Shown: positions 52,845 through 62,704, counted from the first letter of the stretch. The stretch is DNA of 64,000 bases from Bacteroidales bacterium (GCA_900768685.1 CAAGDX010000005.1:6424-70423), one strand, 5' to 3'. Numbers and translations: made by a program. The notes: generated by a model not told the origin, from the letters alone.

Positions 52845-53804
52845 ATGAAAAAATACATTCTTGCCATAATAGTAGCTCTCACAAGCATTTTTGGCACTAA
52901 GGCTCAGACTTTTGAGAAAATAAAGTATGGTGATTTTGAAAACTGGGTTACTCGTACTATTCCCGAATCCAGAATTATCGGTGGCAACAAAAAGACTCTT
53001 TATGAAATAGGTCCTACGGAATCTATCACGGGAAACATTCCATACACCAACAAGGGAGGTTCCCCATGGGCAACCTCAAACGTACTCGCAAACGTGATGG
53101 GCATCGTCAAAGGTTCAAATGCCGTATTTCCGGAGGACAGAGCAAGCGGTGGCAAATGCTGCAAACTTACTTGCCTTATGGAACACTGCAAGGCTATAGG
53201 TATCATAAACATAGACGTGGTGGTGGCAGGTTCTATTTTCCTGGGAAAGATGATAGAACCTATAAAATCCACTTCTGACCCATATAGCAAAATGGAAATG
53301 GGTATTAAATTCACCCGTCGCCCGAAGGCTCTCCGCTTTGACTACAGTCTCACTATCCCGGACGGCGACACTCGTACGTATTCCAGCGGTTTCGGAAAGA
53401 AGAAAACGTACAAGGGGCACGACTGTGCGGAAGCATACATTCTTCTCCAGCGTCGCTTTGAAGATGAAGACGGAAACATCTATGCCAAGCGTGTAGGTAC
53501 AGGTCGTCTGCACCTGGATAAAAGCACAAACGGATGGATAAACGGCTTTGAAATCCCCGTTTGGTACGGCGACATCACTTCTCGCACGGATTATAAAAAC
53601 TATATGGGGCTAATTCCGGAAGAAGACTCATACTATGCCACAAACAGTAAGGGCAAAATGGTGAAAGTGGTGGAAACAGGTTGGGACAGAGAAGATGCCA
53701 CACCCACACACATGCTCATTATGCTTTCTGCCGGCAGTGGCAAGGCTTACATAGGCACCATAGGACTTACTTTGCTTGTAGATAATGTAGGGTTGGTGTT
53801 TTAA
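52845..53804 (+). CDS. Exported PCMD-domain protein
   Basis: 319-residue protein with signal peptide (MKKYILAIIVALTSIFGTKA). The mature part fits the PCMD group (putative carbohydrate metabolism domain) of Bacteroidota: an early GDFENWVTR, a WATSNVLANVMG segment, GGKCCKLTC and a C-terminal lectin-like beta region ending GTIGLTLLVDNVGLVF. The PCMD fold is beta-sandwich-like and probably binds glycans. It has its own -7 element and is followed 44 bp later by the lactonase-type gene with a separate promoter. Confidence 0.65.
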   Translation: MKKYILAIIVALTSIFGTKAQTFEKIKYGDFENWVTRTIPESRIIGGNKKTLYEIGPTESITGNIPYTNKGGSPWATSNVLANVMGIVKGSNAVFPEDRASGGKCCKLTCLMEHCKAIGIINIDVVVAGSIFLGKMIEPIKSTSDPYSKMEMGIKFTRRPKALRFDYSLTIPDGDTRTYSSGFGKKKTYKGHDCAEAYILLQRRFEDEDGNIYAKRVGTGRLHLDKSTNGWINGFEIPVWYGDITSRTDYKNYMGLIPEEDSYYATNSKGKMVKVVETGWDREDATPTHMLIMLSAGSGKAYIGTIGLTLLVDNVGLVF

Positions 53805-53821
53805 AATAGTGCTAAAAGTAT

Positions 53822-53830
53822 TATCTTTGC
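53822..53830 (+). promoter_or_regulatory. -7 element of the lactonase-type gene
   Basis: TATCTTTGC, 18 bp before the start codon, with no -33 element at the usual distance. Confidence 0.5.
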
Positions 53831-53848
53831 AAAAAGAAAAATTTTGCG

Positions 53849-54967
53849 ATGAAAAAGAAATATAGCATTTGGATTAACTGCATTTTTGCGACTGCGGTGC
53901 TGACAGGCTGTGAGCAGCAGAGCAATAAGGAAATACTTGTGTGTGGCACATACACGGAAATGAGTGACGCATTTACAGGCAGCTCCGGCGTCTATTCCCT
54001 GGAGTTTGATGCCAATACGGGAAGGCTGTCTATGGTGGATTCCGTGGAGGCACATAATCCGTCGTATATCGCAGTTTCCAAGGAGCGAAACCTTATCTAC
54101 GCAGTGAGAGAAACAGGGAATCATTCCGGCGTATATACCATTCCGTGCAATAAAAATACCGGACAATTTCGTGAAGCGGAATTTTGCGAAGGTTCAAGCG
54201 GAGACCCCTGCTACGTGGAAATTTACAATGGCAGATTATTGACAGCCGACTATTCCGGCGGTGCTGTATCTGTGTTCTCTTTTAAGCCGAATGGCAATGT
54301 TGACGACCGTTTGGCTTGCGTATCTTTAGCAAGTGATAACAATTCTTCCAATAGGAGTACGGAATCTCATGCTCACTGCGTGAAAGTTATGCCACGCGAG
54401 TATGCTCTGGTGTTTACGGACCTTGGCAGAGACCGAGTATATTTTGCAAAAAAGTCTTTAACTAATAGTTTGGGATTTGTGTTTACAGACACAATCCAAC
54501 TGAAAAAAGGTTTTGGTCCGAGACATGTGGATTTCACTCCGAATGGCAAGTATTGCTACATTCTTGGTGAGAAAAGCGGTGTTATTCAGGGAATTAGTTA
54601 TGATGGCGAGAATTTGGGTGATGCAGGAAATGCAGTCTGCGATACACTCCGTGCAAAGGGCTCTGCGGATATCCACGTCAGTCCTGACGGCAAATTCCTC
54701 TATGCCTCAAACCGTCTCAAAGGCGATGGCATCCGTGTTTTCTCCATTCAAGACGACGGCAGTCTTAAAAATTTGCAATACGTATTCACCGGTCGTCATC
54801 CACGCAATTTCACATTCTCTCCCGACGGCAATTTCATCCTCGTTGCCTGCCGCGACGACAATAAAATCGAGGTCTATCGTCGCTCCAAATCCACCGGCAT
54901 CATCACCCCGGAATGTGTCTCCGAGATGTACCTCCCCAAGCCCGTGTGCTTGAAGTTCTTGAAATAA
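53849..54967 (+). CDS. Lactonase-family seven-bladed beta-propeller lipoprotein
   Basis: 372-residue protein of the lactonase family that includes 6-phosphogluconolactonase YbhE and muconate cycloisomerase-like propellers. A lipobox (AVLTGCE, Cys about residue 24) marks it as a lipoprotein, so a cytosolic pentose-phosphate role is unlikely. Repeated blades are visible: VCGTYTE, NPSYIAVSKERNLIYAV, GDPCYVEIYNGRLLTADYSG, GPRHVDFTPNGKYCYIL, DIHVSPDGKFLYASNRLKGD and HPRNFTFSPDGNFILVA. The substrate is unknown. The terminator at 54988-55013 follows. Confidence 0.85.
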   Translation: MKKKYSIWINCIFATAVLTGCEQQSNKEILVCGTYTEMSDAFTGSSGVYSLEFDANTGRLSMVDSVEAHNPSYIAVSKERNLIYAVRETGNHSGVYTIPCNKNTGQFREAEFCEGSSGDPCYVEIYNGRLLTADYSGGAVSVFSFKPNGNVDDRLACVSLASDNNSSNRSTESHAHCVKVMPREYALVFTDLGRDRVYFAKKSLTNSLGFVFTDTIQLKKGFGPRHVDFTPNGKYCYILGEKSGVIQGISYDGENLGDAGNAVCDTLRAKGSADIHVSPDGKFLYASNRLKGDGIRVFSIQDDGSLKNLQYVFTGRHPRNFTFSPDGNFILVACRDDNKIEVYRRSKSTGIITPECVSEMYLPKPVCLKFLK

Positions 54968-54987
54968 GAAAGTATGGATAAAAAATT

Positions 54988-55013
54988 AAGGCTGACTTTC
55001 GTCAGCCTTTTTT
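54988..55013. terminator. Bidirectional terminator between lactonase gene and tRNA
   Basis: Perfect 9-bp stem AAGGCTGAC/GTCAGCCTT (54988-54996 with 55001-55009) with a TTTC loop, T-run on one side and A-run on the other. It serves the convergent tRNA gene as well. Confidence 0.9.
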
Positions 55014-55015
55014 AG

Positions 55016-55087
<72 letters not shown>

Positions 55088-55100
55088 ATGTTTTGTGAGT

Positions 55101-55132
55101 GCAAAGGTACGGAGTTTTTGCTGTGCTTGCAA
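55101..55132 (-). promoter_or_regulatory. Promoter of the initiator tRNA
   Basis: On the minus strand: TTG at 55132-55130, 20-bp spacer, TACCTTTGC at 55109-55101, about 14 bp before the tRNA 5' end. Confidence 0.65.
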
Positions 55133-55189
55133 GTTAAATAATGTTAAATAACGGGAGAAACTCCGCTATTCGCCAGGTTTGCAGGGTTT

Positions 55190-55235
55190 TAGCTAATGTG
55201 GCTATTTTAGCTATGATAGCTATCTTGGCTATTTT
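55190..55235. repeat. 9-bp minisatellite (AGCTAnnnn), copy 3
   Basis: Five units (AGCTAATGT, GGCTATTTT, AGCTATGAT, AGCTATCTT, GGCTATTTT) lie just 3' of the WYL gene. Same unit as at 3171-3256 and 12210-12256. Confidence 0.8.
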
Positions 55236-55251
55236 TTTTGTGCGGCTTCCA

Positions 55252-56148
55252 TTATTTGGAGTAGTTTGTGAGTGCTTCTTTGAGTTTACCCACAACGATA
55301 GTTTTCAGTTCACGCGGTTTGAGGACAGTGAACCGCGGACCGTATGAAAGGATTTCGTTTACGAAGTCTGCTGTGAGGCAGAGTTTATAGGTAAAAATGG
55401 AGTATCCGTCGTGGAGTTGTTCCTGCTGTGATGGGTGGAGTGGGAGAGCACGGAGATATTTTGCGGTGTAGCTTTCCACTTTTATTTCCACGTCTTTAGG
55501 TTCGCTGCTGTCGAAGATAACACCGAAATTGTATCGGCAAAACTCCTCCGGGTCAAAGTCTTCCGGGATTTTGAACACTGTTTCCTGTTCTTTCACGTTG
55601 CTCATGCGGTCCAGAGCGTAGGTTTTTATTTTTTTGTCGGAAATGTTGTAGCCTATAAGGTACCACCGTTGTCGAAAAATCTTGATAAAGTATGGCTCAA
55701 CGATTATATTTGCTTGTGGCTGAGAGCGATAATAGTTGTGATACGTGAATTTTACGGTGTGGTTTTCTCGGAGCGAACTGATGATAATGTTCAGGAAATC
55801 TCTGGCGGAGGGCACGTCTTCCACAAAAATGCGGTTTGCTACGTCGCGAGATTCGGAAAGCACGGAGTTTACGGCAGTGGAGTTGAGGAGCCAGGATGTC
55901 ACGGAGTTGTTGTGTTCATCTTCGTCTTCAATATAGTATTCAAACGTTTTAGGGTCGCACTCCACGTTTACGTTGAAAAGGTCCTGTATAGCCATGCGAT
56001 AGTTGTAAAACGTGCGGCGAGGTATAGGCTTGCCGTCCGTGATAGAAGCACGGAGCCAGCAGCGATTGAGTTCCTCACGAGTGATACGTCCGTAGCGGCG
56101 GATTGTATCCATGAGCCATACGTATTTCCCGAAAAGTTCCTGAGCCAT
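55252..56148 (-). CDS. WYL-domain transcriptional regulator
   Basis: 298-residue predicted DNA-binding regulator. The N-terminal 70 residues look like a winged helix (ELFGKYVWLMDTIRRYGRIT, RRTFYNYRMAIQDLF). The WYL domain spans about residues 125-200 (HTVKFTYHNYYRS, FRQRWYLIGYNISDKKIKTY), and a WCX-like C-terminal domain follows (YLRALPLHPSQQEQL). WYL proteins often bind nucleic acid or nucleotide ligands and control defence or stress genes, but no defence genes are next to it here. It is 14 bp downstream of the symporter gene start region on the same strand order and likely separate or at the end of nothing recognised. Confidence 0.85.
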   Translation of the reverse strand: MAQELFGKYVWLMDTIRRYGRITREELNRCWLRASITDGKPIPRRTFYNYRMAIQDLFNVNVECDPKTFEYYIEDEDEHNNSVTSWLLNSTAVNSVLSESRDVANRIFVEDVPSARDFLNIIISSLRENHTVKFTYHNYYRSQPQANIIVEPYFIKIFRQRWYLIGYNISDKKIKTYALDRMSNVKEQETVFKIPEDFDPEEFCRYNFGVIFDSSEPKDVEIKVESYTAKYLRALPLHPSQQEQLHDGYSIFTYKLCLTADFVNEILSYGPRFTVLKPRELKTIVVGKLKEALTNYSK

Positions 56149-56162
56149 AAGTGTTTATGGTT

Positions 56163-57626
56163 TTATGCTTTTTCCACTTTGCCGTTGCCGATAGAGGAGA
56201 GAGCAAGTCCTGCCATAGTCACTGCGGCATTTATGAGAATGAGTTCAAAACCTGTTTTGTAAGCAAAAATCTCGTTCAGTTCGTACTGTATCACCCACGA
56301 CAGGATAGGTGCAGCGATGCAGGCAACGGGGATAGCGGCGTCGCGTACTTTGCCTTTGAAGAACAGTCCGTAGGCAAAGAGTCCGAGGATAGGACCGTAG
56401 GTGTAAGAGGCGAGGGTATAAACGGCACTGATAGCGTCTTGGTTGCTCATGTAGTAGAATACTATTATCACAAGTCCCATCACCACAGACATTCCTATGT
56501 GAACAAGTCGGCGAACCTTTGTGAGTTTTTCTTCATCGTATTTCTTGTCACCCTTGAGGATATCCACGGTGAAAGATGTGGTGAGCGAGGTGAGGGCGGA
56601 GCCTGCTGCGGAGTAAGCGGCGGCAATAAGTCCCAGCACAAAGAGGATGCCCACAATCACCGGCATGGATTCATCTGCGGCAACCATACCGAAAATTTCG
56701 TCGGTCTTTTCAGGCAGTGCAATGTTTTTGCTCCGCAGGAACATCACCAGGAGTGTACCCAAAATGAGGAACAGAGCCACAACAAAGAACTGCATTATTC
56801 CGCTCACAATCATGTTTTTCTGACTTTCTTTGGAGTCTTTGCAAGCGAGGTTTCTCTGCATCATATCTTGGTCCAAACCGTTGGTAGCGATAGCCATAAA
56901 GATTCCGGCGAGGAACTGTTTCCAGAAGTATGTGCTTGCCTTAGGGTCTGCAAAGAAAAACATTTGTGATGTGGTGTCGTCGCTCACGGCTGCAATCATT
57001 TCGCCGAAAGAGAAGCCGAGGTTTTTTGCAATGAAATAAATGCAAAGCACTACGGACATAATGAGGCAGAAACTTTTCAGGGTATCTGTCCAGATGAGTG
57101 TTTTCACTCCGCCTTTTGCAGTGTAAAGCCAGATGAGGGCGATAGTTACGATAACGTTAAATTCAAACGGCAAATGGTATGGCTGGAACACCAGTCCCTG
57201 CAATACTATGCATACCACGAAGAAGCGGACAGACGCTCCGAGCATCTTGGATACGAAGAAAAACCAGGCTCCGGTGCGGTATGTGTGGTTTCCGAATCGT
57301 TCTTCAAGGTAGCCATAAATAGATACCAAATTTTTCTTGTAGAAAATAGGCACAAGCACTGCGGCTATGAGGAAATATCCCACGATGAAACCAAGTACCA
57401 TTTGCAGGTATGAATACCCACTGTTTACCACCATTCCCGGCACGGAAACAAAGGTTACGCCGGAAATTGCGGCTCCAATCATGGCAAATGCCACTAACGC
57501 CCATGGCGTACGGCGGTTTCCGGTGAAAAACGTGGAGTTGTCGCTGCCTCTTGATGCAAAATAAGAGATACCGAGGAGAAGTGCGAAGTATCCTGCTATT
57601 GTGAGAATTACTACTAATGGTGTCAT
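56163..57626 (-). CDS. Sodium:solute symporter (SSS family)
   Basis: 487-residue membrane transporter from the start at 57626 (MTPLVVILTIAGYFALLLGI). The frame is open to 57752, but that part overlaps thyA by 77 bp and has no membrane character, so it is rejected. About 13 hydrophobic spans carry SSS marks: GNRRTPWALVAFAMIGAAIS (residues about 35-54), GYSYLQMVLGFIVGYFL, and GLDQDMMQRNLACKDSKES. The solute may be a sugar, sialic acid or an organic acid; sequence alone does not say. It lies 49 bp after thyA and 14 bp before the WYL regulator, all on the minus strand. Confidence 0.9.
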   Translation of the reverse strand: MTPLVVILTIAGYFALLLGISYFASRGSDNSTFFTGNRRTPWALVAFAMIGAAISGVTFVSVPGMVVNSGYSYLQMVLGFIVGYFLIAAVLVPIFYKKNLVSIYGYLEERFGNHTYRTGAWFFFVSKMLGASVRFFVVCIVLQGLVFQPYHLPFEFNVIVTIALIWLYTAKGGVKTLIWTDTLKSFCLIMSVVLCIYFIAKNLGFSFGEMIAAVSDDTTSQMFFFADPKASTYFWKQFLAGIFMAIATNGLDQDMMQRNLACKDSKESQKNMIVSGIMQFFVVALFLILGTLLVMFLRSKNIALPEKTDEIFGMVAADESMPVIVGILFVLGLIAAAYSAAGSALTSLTTSFTVDILKGDKKYDEEKLTKVRRLVHIGMSVVMGLVIIVFYYMSNQDAISAVYTLASYTYGPILGLFAYGLFFKGKVRDAAIPVACIAAPILSWVIQYELNEIFAYKTGFELILINAAVTMAGLALSSIGNGKVEKA

Positions 57627-57675
57627 AGTTGTATAATATTTAGTGTGATTTAAGGGTTTGCTGTTTTGTTGATTA

Positions 57676-58473
57676 TTACACTGCCACGATTCCCGGGATA
57701 TGAGGGTGCGGGTCGTAGTCCGTGAGGGTGAAATCTTCGTATTTGAAGTCAAAAATATTTTTTACGTCGGGGTTGAGAATCATTTTGGGCAAAGCACGAG
57801 GTTCGCGGGTTAATTGCAGTTTTACTTGTTCAAAGTGATTGTTATATATATGTGCATCACCCAGGGTGTGAACAAAATCACCGGCTTTAAGTCCTGTGAC
57901 TTGTGCCATCATCATGAGCAGAAGTGCGTATGATGCAATGTTAAACGGCACGCCCAGGAAAGAGTCGGCACTACGCTGATAAAGTTGCAGACTCAAGCGA
58001 CCGTCTGCCACGTAAAACTGGAAAAATGCGTGGCATGGAGGCAGGTTCATGCGTTTTAAGTCTGCCACATTCCAAGCACTTACGATAATACGTCTGGAGT
58101 CCGGATTGTTTTTTATTGTTTCCACGGCTTCGGAAATCTGGTCAATAAAAGTTCCGTCGTAATCTTGCCATGAACGCCACTGGTAGCCGTAAATGTGTCC
58201 GAGGTCGCCGGTTTCAGGGTCTGCCCATTCGTTCCAGATGCGAACACCGTGCTCCTGGAGGTATTTCACGTTTGTGTCGCCTTTCAGAAACCAGAGGAGC
58301 TCGTAAATTATGGATTTGAGGTGGAGTTTTTTAGTAGTAAGGAGTGGAAAACCATCTTCAAGGTTGAATCTCATCTGATAGCCGAAAACGCTGCGAGTTC
58401 CCGTGCCTGTGCGGTCAGCCTTGTCTGTGCCGTTTTCCAGGATATGCTTGAGTAAGTCTAAGTATTGTTTCAT
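57676..58473 (-). CDS. thyA: Thymidylate synthase ThyA
   Basis: Methylates dUMP to dTMP with methylene-tetrahydrofolate. The 265-residue protein has RTGTGTRSVFGYQMRF, YGYQWRSWQDYDG, the catalytic Cys in LPPCHAFFQFYV (about residue 147), and QRSADSFLGVPFNIASYALL. Length is normal for the short bacterial form. The usual partner folA (dihydrofolate reductase) is not found next to it; the neighbours are the TerB-DnaJ gene 20 bp upstream and the symporter gene downstream. Confidence 0.97.
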   Translation of the reverse strand: MKQYLDLLKHILENGTDKADRTGTGTRSVFGYQMRFNLEDGFPLLTTKKLHLKSIIYELLWFLKGDTNVKYLQEHGVRIWNEWADPETGDLGHIYGYQWRSWQDYDGTFIDQISEAVETIKNNPDSRRIIVSAWNVADLKRMNLPPCHAFFQFYVADGRLSLQLYQRSADSFLGVPFNIASYALLLMMMAQVTGLKAGDFVHTLGDAHIYNNHFEQVKLQLTREPRALPKMILNPDVKNIFDFKYEDFTLTDYDPHPHIPGIVAV

Positions 58474-58493
58474 GGGTGTAAAAATAGGGGGGA

Positions 58494-59279
58494 TTAGTTC
58501 ATGCCGCGAGATTTATAGACAATATCGCGAGCCTTGTTTATTTCCTGGAGTTTTCTTGTGGCATTCGCTTTAACTTCCTCGCCAAGGTGAGCCACCTTGT
58601 CCGGGTGATACCGGAGGACGAGTCGTTTGTAAGCCTTGCGAACTTCATCGTCAGTGGCATTAGGCGAAACGCCAAGGATTTTATAAGCATTGTCAAGGCT
58701 TGTGTCGGTATTCGAGATAGCCAGGAATTGGTCTGCGATAGAAGGCTCCAGACCGAGGTTTGCGGCAATAAAATGGATAGCGTCAACTTCCGAGTTTTCT
58801 ATAATGCCGTCGGCTTTTGCAATTTCCGCAAGGTATGAAATGAGCTGTATGCGATGTTCCACGGGCATAGTCGCGGAAATTTCGTAGCAGGTGTTGCGTA
58901 CTTTTTCTTCCCATCTGCTACTGCCGTATGTTTTTTTGAAATTAAAATGTTCGCGGAGAATAGCTTCACCGGAAACGGCACCTTGCTGTCCGAAGTTTGT
59001 ACGCAAAAAAGCACGCACAAATTCCATTTCGGAGTGCATAATTTTGCCGTCTGCCATAATCACATAGGCGGAGAGAACCATCAAACTGTTAAAAAAGCGG
59101 TTTGATTGCTGCTGTGTGCGTTCTTGATAATATGTGTTGTTTGTTGTAGTGTTTTGTACGTAATTGTCTTCCCCTACCATTCTACTGAGAAAATAGCAGA
59201 GAAGATAACCTATGATAGCACCGGGAAATCCAAACAACATTCCTCCGATAAATGCACCTACCCAGCAAATACAGCCCAT
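58494..59279 (-). CDS. Membrane-anchored TerB and DnaJ domain protein (DjlA-like)
   Basis: 261-residue protein. An N-terminal hydrophobic hairpin (residues about 3-32, CWVGAFIGGMLFGFPGAIIG) anchors it. Residues about 60-185 match the TerB-like domain (FNSLMVLSAYVIMADGKIMH, then AEIAKADGIIENSEVDAI). The C-terminal J domain (about 192-258) has the HPD motif in LVLRYHPDKVAHLG, so it should stimulate an Hsp70 (DnaK). This order is that of DjlA. It begins a minus-strand run with thyA 20 bp downstream. A TAATTTTGC -7 element lies at 59317-59325. Confidence 0.88.
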   Translation of the reverse strand: MGCICWVGAFIGGMLFGFPGAIIGYLLCYFLSRMVGEDNYVQNTTTNNTYYQERTQQQSNRFFNSLMVLSAYVIMADGKIMHSEMEFVRAFLRTNFGQQGAVSGEAILREHFNFKKTYGSSRWEEKVRNTCYEISATMPVEHRIQLISYLAEIAKADGIIENSEVDAIHFIAANLGLEPSIADQFLAISNTDTSLDNAYKILGVSPNATDDEVRKAYKRLVLRYHPDKVAHLGEEVKANATRKLQEINKARDIVYKSRGMN

Positions 59280-59316
59280 GTTGATGTAATATTTTTTGTG
59301 ATTAAAACTTTATTTT

Positions 59317-59325
59317 GCAAAATTA
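59317..59325 (-). promoter_or_regulatory. -7 element of the DjlA-like gene
   Basis: On the minus strand this reads TAATTTTGC, about 37 bp before the start codon. No -33 element was recognised. Confidence 0.45.
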
Positions 59326-59405
59326 CGCAAAATTTGTGATTTGTATAGGCAGAAAATAGAATTATTTTTAAAAACCGTATGTTGAATATTTTTTTACTTT
59401 TTTGG

Positions 59406-59437
59406 TTGCCGATATGAGCGAGAGTGTGTAAATTTGC
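59406..59437 (+). promoter_or_regulatory. Promoter of the large adhesin-like gene
   Basis: TTG at 59406-59408, 20-bp spacer, TAAATTTGC at 59429-59437. The predicted leader to the ATG at 59519 is about 78 nt. Confidence 0.6.
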
Positions 59438-59518
59438 AAACGATTTTTGAGAAATTCAAGAATTTTGACATTGGAATGTGGTAAAAACAATATTTGTAAT
59501 ACACTATATATAAATTAT

Positions 59519-62500
59519 ATGCATAAGGAAAAAAGATTGATTTCGCTGCTGCCGTTATTAGCGGCAATGGCGTTGAGTTTAGATGTAACTGCAGGTGTGA
59601 CAGTGCCTTACAGTTGCGATTTCAGTGAAAGTGAATTGGCACAATGGTCTATTATTGACTTAGACGGTGACGGCATCAGTTGGGGCTACGGCAATAGTGC
59701 TTATGGCGGCTACGGTGCAGCCTCAAACTATAGCACGGAAAACGATGTGAACAACGCGATGATTTCTCCGGCTGTCACTTTTGAGAGCGGAAAAGATTAC
59801 GTTTTGACGTTCACGGCATTCACTTCATACTATGAACGTGAAAATCTGCAAGTGGGAATAGGCTCAAGCACAGACCCTTCCACTCATACCGTGCTTTTTG
59901 ACAAAGAAATTAAAAACTATTACGGCGAAAAATGTGAAATATCTCTGCCTAAAATGTCGGCAGGAGATTACTACATCAGTTTCCGCCACTATCTGGCTCA
60001 AAGCAAGGGTATGATTATCGTGATTAAAAACCTGAAAATTGCTGAAAAAGAGGGTGGTACGGTAAGCGGAAAAGTAACTGTTACAGGCAAGCAGGATAAT
60101 TCCGGAGTAAAGGTTTATCTCAAGGAAAATCCTACGGCTTACACAGTTGTGACAGATGCAACGGGACAATTCGAGTTTGCAAAAGTGCCGGCAGGAACGT
60201 ACAGTGTTGCGGCAGAGCTTCATGGCTATAACGCTGATGTTCAGCAGACTGTGGTGACAAATGGCAATACGTCAACAGTGAATATCACTATGAACGAGAT
60301 GCTTAAAGGCACTGTTTCCGGCACGGCTCTTCACTCAAATGGTACTCCCGTGAAAAGGGCACAAGTTATTCTCACCGGCTATGATGATTATGCCACAACT
60401 ACGGATGCTGACGGAAAATTCTCTTTCTCCGGCGTGACTGTGGCTGGAAATAGAGCTGTCTATACTCTGAAAATAGAGAAAAATTTGCTCACTGATTACA
60501 CTTCGGATTGTAGTCTTACGGAAAGTGAAACTAATGTAACACTCCCTGCTATAACTCTGAAACAAAGCAATATAGCTCCTCTTAAAATTGAATCGGACGG
60601 AAAGGGTAACGTGAAATGGTATCGCCCGGCACACCTCCGTGAACTTGGCTATGACAATTCTATCCCGGGTGCTGCTCTCGGCTACGATACCGGTTCGGAA
60701 AACAATGTTGTGGGTAGCCTGTTCAACTATCCGATTACCCTCCACGAGTTTAGGTATTACTCAATGTATGTACCTGATATTGCCACAGCACTTTACGTCT
60801 ATGTGATAGAAGTTGGCAGCGACGGTTTGCCTACCGGAAACGTGCTTTATTCAAACGTGCTTCCGAATTTGACGGATATGTGGACGCAAGTAACTCTGCC
60901 TGAACCTATTTCCTGCCCTTACGGCTGTGCTATCGCCATTGCAGGTGACGGACCGGTAAGTATTGCACGCGATACAAACAAGGATATTCTTCCGGGCAAA
61001 AAATCTTTCTTTGCCACGTACTATGCCGCTCCGGACTCTTACCGCTATTTCAGCGAAATGGACTATGCCGGTGCTCTGCTCATTCACCCTGTAGGTGAAA
61101 ATATCGAGGAAAATGAAGAAACGGAAATAGAATACGACGTAGTGAGAATGAACACTCAGGACTCTACGGAACCTGATAAGTGGAAAGTGTTCCCGACATC
61201 TTCCGGCTTTACGCTTACAGATGACGAATGGAGCAGTTTGCCGCAGGGCAATTATTTTTACGCCGTAAAAGCACACTATTTGATAGATAATACTACGTCC
61301 GGCCTTACTTATTCCGATGCAGTGGAGAAAGATATGCGATGCGACTTTACTCTCTCGCTTACCACAAATTCCGGAAATGATGCAGATGCAGACGGTGCTC
61401 TCTTTGAGGTTTATAAACCGGGTTATGACCCTCACACTGCAACTGTGGAAAACGGTACTGCCACAATCACAAATCTCCTCAAAGGCAATTACAGTGTGAG
61501 AATTACAAAGAAAGGTTTTGAAATATACAACACTACCGTAACTCTCACGGACAATACGCAGAGCATTTCCGCACAACTCTCGCAGAAACTGCTCCCGGCT
61601 GCGAATATAGACTATATCGAGAATAGCAAAACTCTGGCTTGGGACTTCTTTGCAGACATAAAAGAAAATTTTGACGGTGATGACTTTGCGGACTTTGAAA
61701 TAAATGCACCTGGTGAAAACGGCTGGAACTATTACGATGGTGATATGCTCCTTTCTTACGGTTTCACCGGTATCTCTTTCCCGGGTATGGGTTCTAAAAT
61801 GGCGGCGATAATCTTTAATGGGAAAAACACTAATCCTGCTATGCCACAGGAAACTGCTTACAGCGGAGAACGTGCTTTAGGATTCTTTGCCGCTGCCGCA
61901 ACGCAGAGTTCCGAGAGTGAGGGTGACCCTGACAAACATGACACCGACGACTGGTTTATTTCTCCGGAACTGGACTATCACCGCGACTTCAAATTCTCTT
62001 TCCAAGCTCGCAGTTATACTCTTATCGATGACAGCTACCTGGAATCTATCCGAGTTGGATATTCCACAACGGGAATGAATCCGGAAGATTTCACATTTAT
62101 TACTGAAGATATCGCAATTCCGGTGGATTACACATATTATGAATATATCATTCCGCACGATGCAAAATATGTGGCTATCAACTACTGCACATACGACGGA
62201 TTTTTCCTCCTTGTTGATGATGTGGCTCTCACCACGGGTATTAAACATTCCGGACTTGGTTCTTCCGCAGGTGCTTTCACGGGCTACCGTGTGACTATCG
62301 ACGGAAAAAGCACACAGGTGCCGGCAAATGTCACTACATTTGATGTTTCAAGCCTTGATGAGGGTGAACACACTGCAAGTGTTGTGAAACTTTTTGCTTC
62401 CGGAGAGTCTGCTCCTATTACTTTGGACTTTAACGTTTCCGCAGGGCTGGAAAACATAGAGATGAGTGATGTAACTATCACGGCAAGCAATGGCACAATT

Positions 62501-62650
62501 TACGTTTCCGGCACAAACGGCGAAAAAGTGAGCATATTCACTCCGGCAGGAACACTTATTTATAGTGGTAACGGAAATGTAATACCTGTTGCCTCAAACG
62601 GCGTCTTTATCGTCAAAACAGCCGGTAAAATAGCAAAAGTTGTGCTATAA
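59519..62650 (+). CDS. Large secreted adhesin-like protein with carboxypeptidase-regulatory-like repeats
   Basis: 1043-residue exported protein. The start at 59519 opens a signal peptide (MHKEKRLISLLPLLAAMALS); an in-frame start at 59447 would lie at the transcription start. Domains seen: an N-terminal jelly-roll-like module (about 28-178, YSCDFSESELAQWSIIDLDG), two CarboxypepD-regulatory-like beta-sandwiches (about 180-345, for example TDATGQFEFAKVPAGTYSV), a third near 610-690, and a cleaved-adhesin-like module (about 710-890, DDWFISPELDYHRDFKFSFQ). The tail ASNGVFIVKTAGKIAKVVL resembles type IX sorting signals. No protease motif was seen. It is probably a surface adhesin or a matrix-binding protein; the role is inferred. 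Confidence 0.8.
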   Translation: MHKEKRLISLLPLLAAMALSLDVTAGVTVPYSCDFSESELAQWSIIDLDGDGISWGYGNSAYGGYGAASNYSTENDVNNAMISPAVTFESGKDYVLTFTAFTSYYERENLQVGIGSSTDPSTHTVLFDKEIKNYYGEKCEISLPKMSAGDYYISFRHYLAQSKGMIIVIKNLKIAEKEGGTVSGKVTVTGKQDNSGVKVYLKENPTAYTVVTDATGQFEFAKVPAGTYSVAAELHGYNADVQQTVVTNGNTSTVNITMNEMLKGTVSGTALHSNGTPVKRAQVILTGYDDYATTTDADGKFSFSGVTVAGNRAVYTLKIEKNLLTDYTSDCSLTESETNVTLPAITLKQSNIAPLKIESDGKGNVKWYRPAHLRELGYDNSIPGAALGYDTGSENNVVGSLFNYPITLHEFRYYSMYVPDIATALYVYVIEVGSDGLPTGNVLYSNVLPNLTDMWTQVTLPEPISCPYGCAIAIAGDGPVSIARDTNKDILPGKKSFFATYYAAPDSYRYFSEMDYAGALLIHPVGENIEENEETEIEYDVVRMNTQDSTEPDKWKVFPTSSGFTLTDDEWSSLPQGNYFYAVKAHYLIDNTTSGLTYSDAVEKDMRCDFTLSLTTNSGNDADADGALFEVYKPGYDPHTATVENGTATITNLLKGNYSVRITKKGFEIYNTTVTLTDNTQSISAQLSQKLLPAANIDYIENSKTLAWDFFADIKENFDGDDFADFEINAPGENGWNYYDGDMLLSYGFTGISFPGMGSKMAAIIFNGKNTNPAMPQETAYSGERALGFFAAAATQSSESEGDPDKHDTDDWFISPELDYHRDFKFSFQARSYTLIDDSYLESIRVGYSTTGMNPEDFTFITEDIAIPVDYTYYEYIIPHDAKYVAINYCTYDGFFLLVDDVALTTGIKHSGLGSSAGAFTGYRVTIDGKSTQVPANVTTFDVSSLDEGEHTASVVKLFASGESAPITLDFNVSAGLENIEMSDVTITASNGTIYVSGTNGEKVSIFTPAGTLIYSGNGNVIPVASNGVFIVKTAGKIAKVVL

Positions 62651-62704
62651 AAGTCCAAAAAATGTTATAAAACATAGTTTTAAATAATATTATTTGGAAA
62701 ATTA

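Noticed and set aside
57627..57752. N-terminal extension of the symporter
   Set aside because: It would overlap thyA by 77 bp and lacks membrane character; the SSS start is at 57626.
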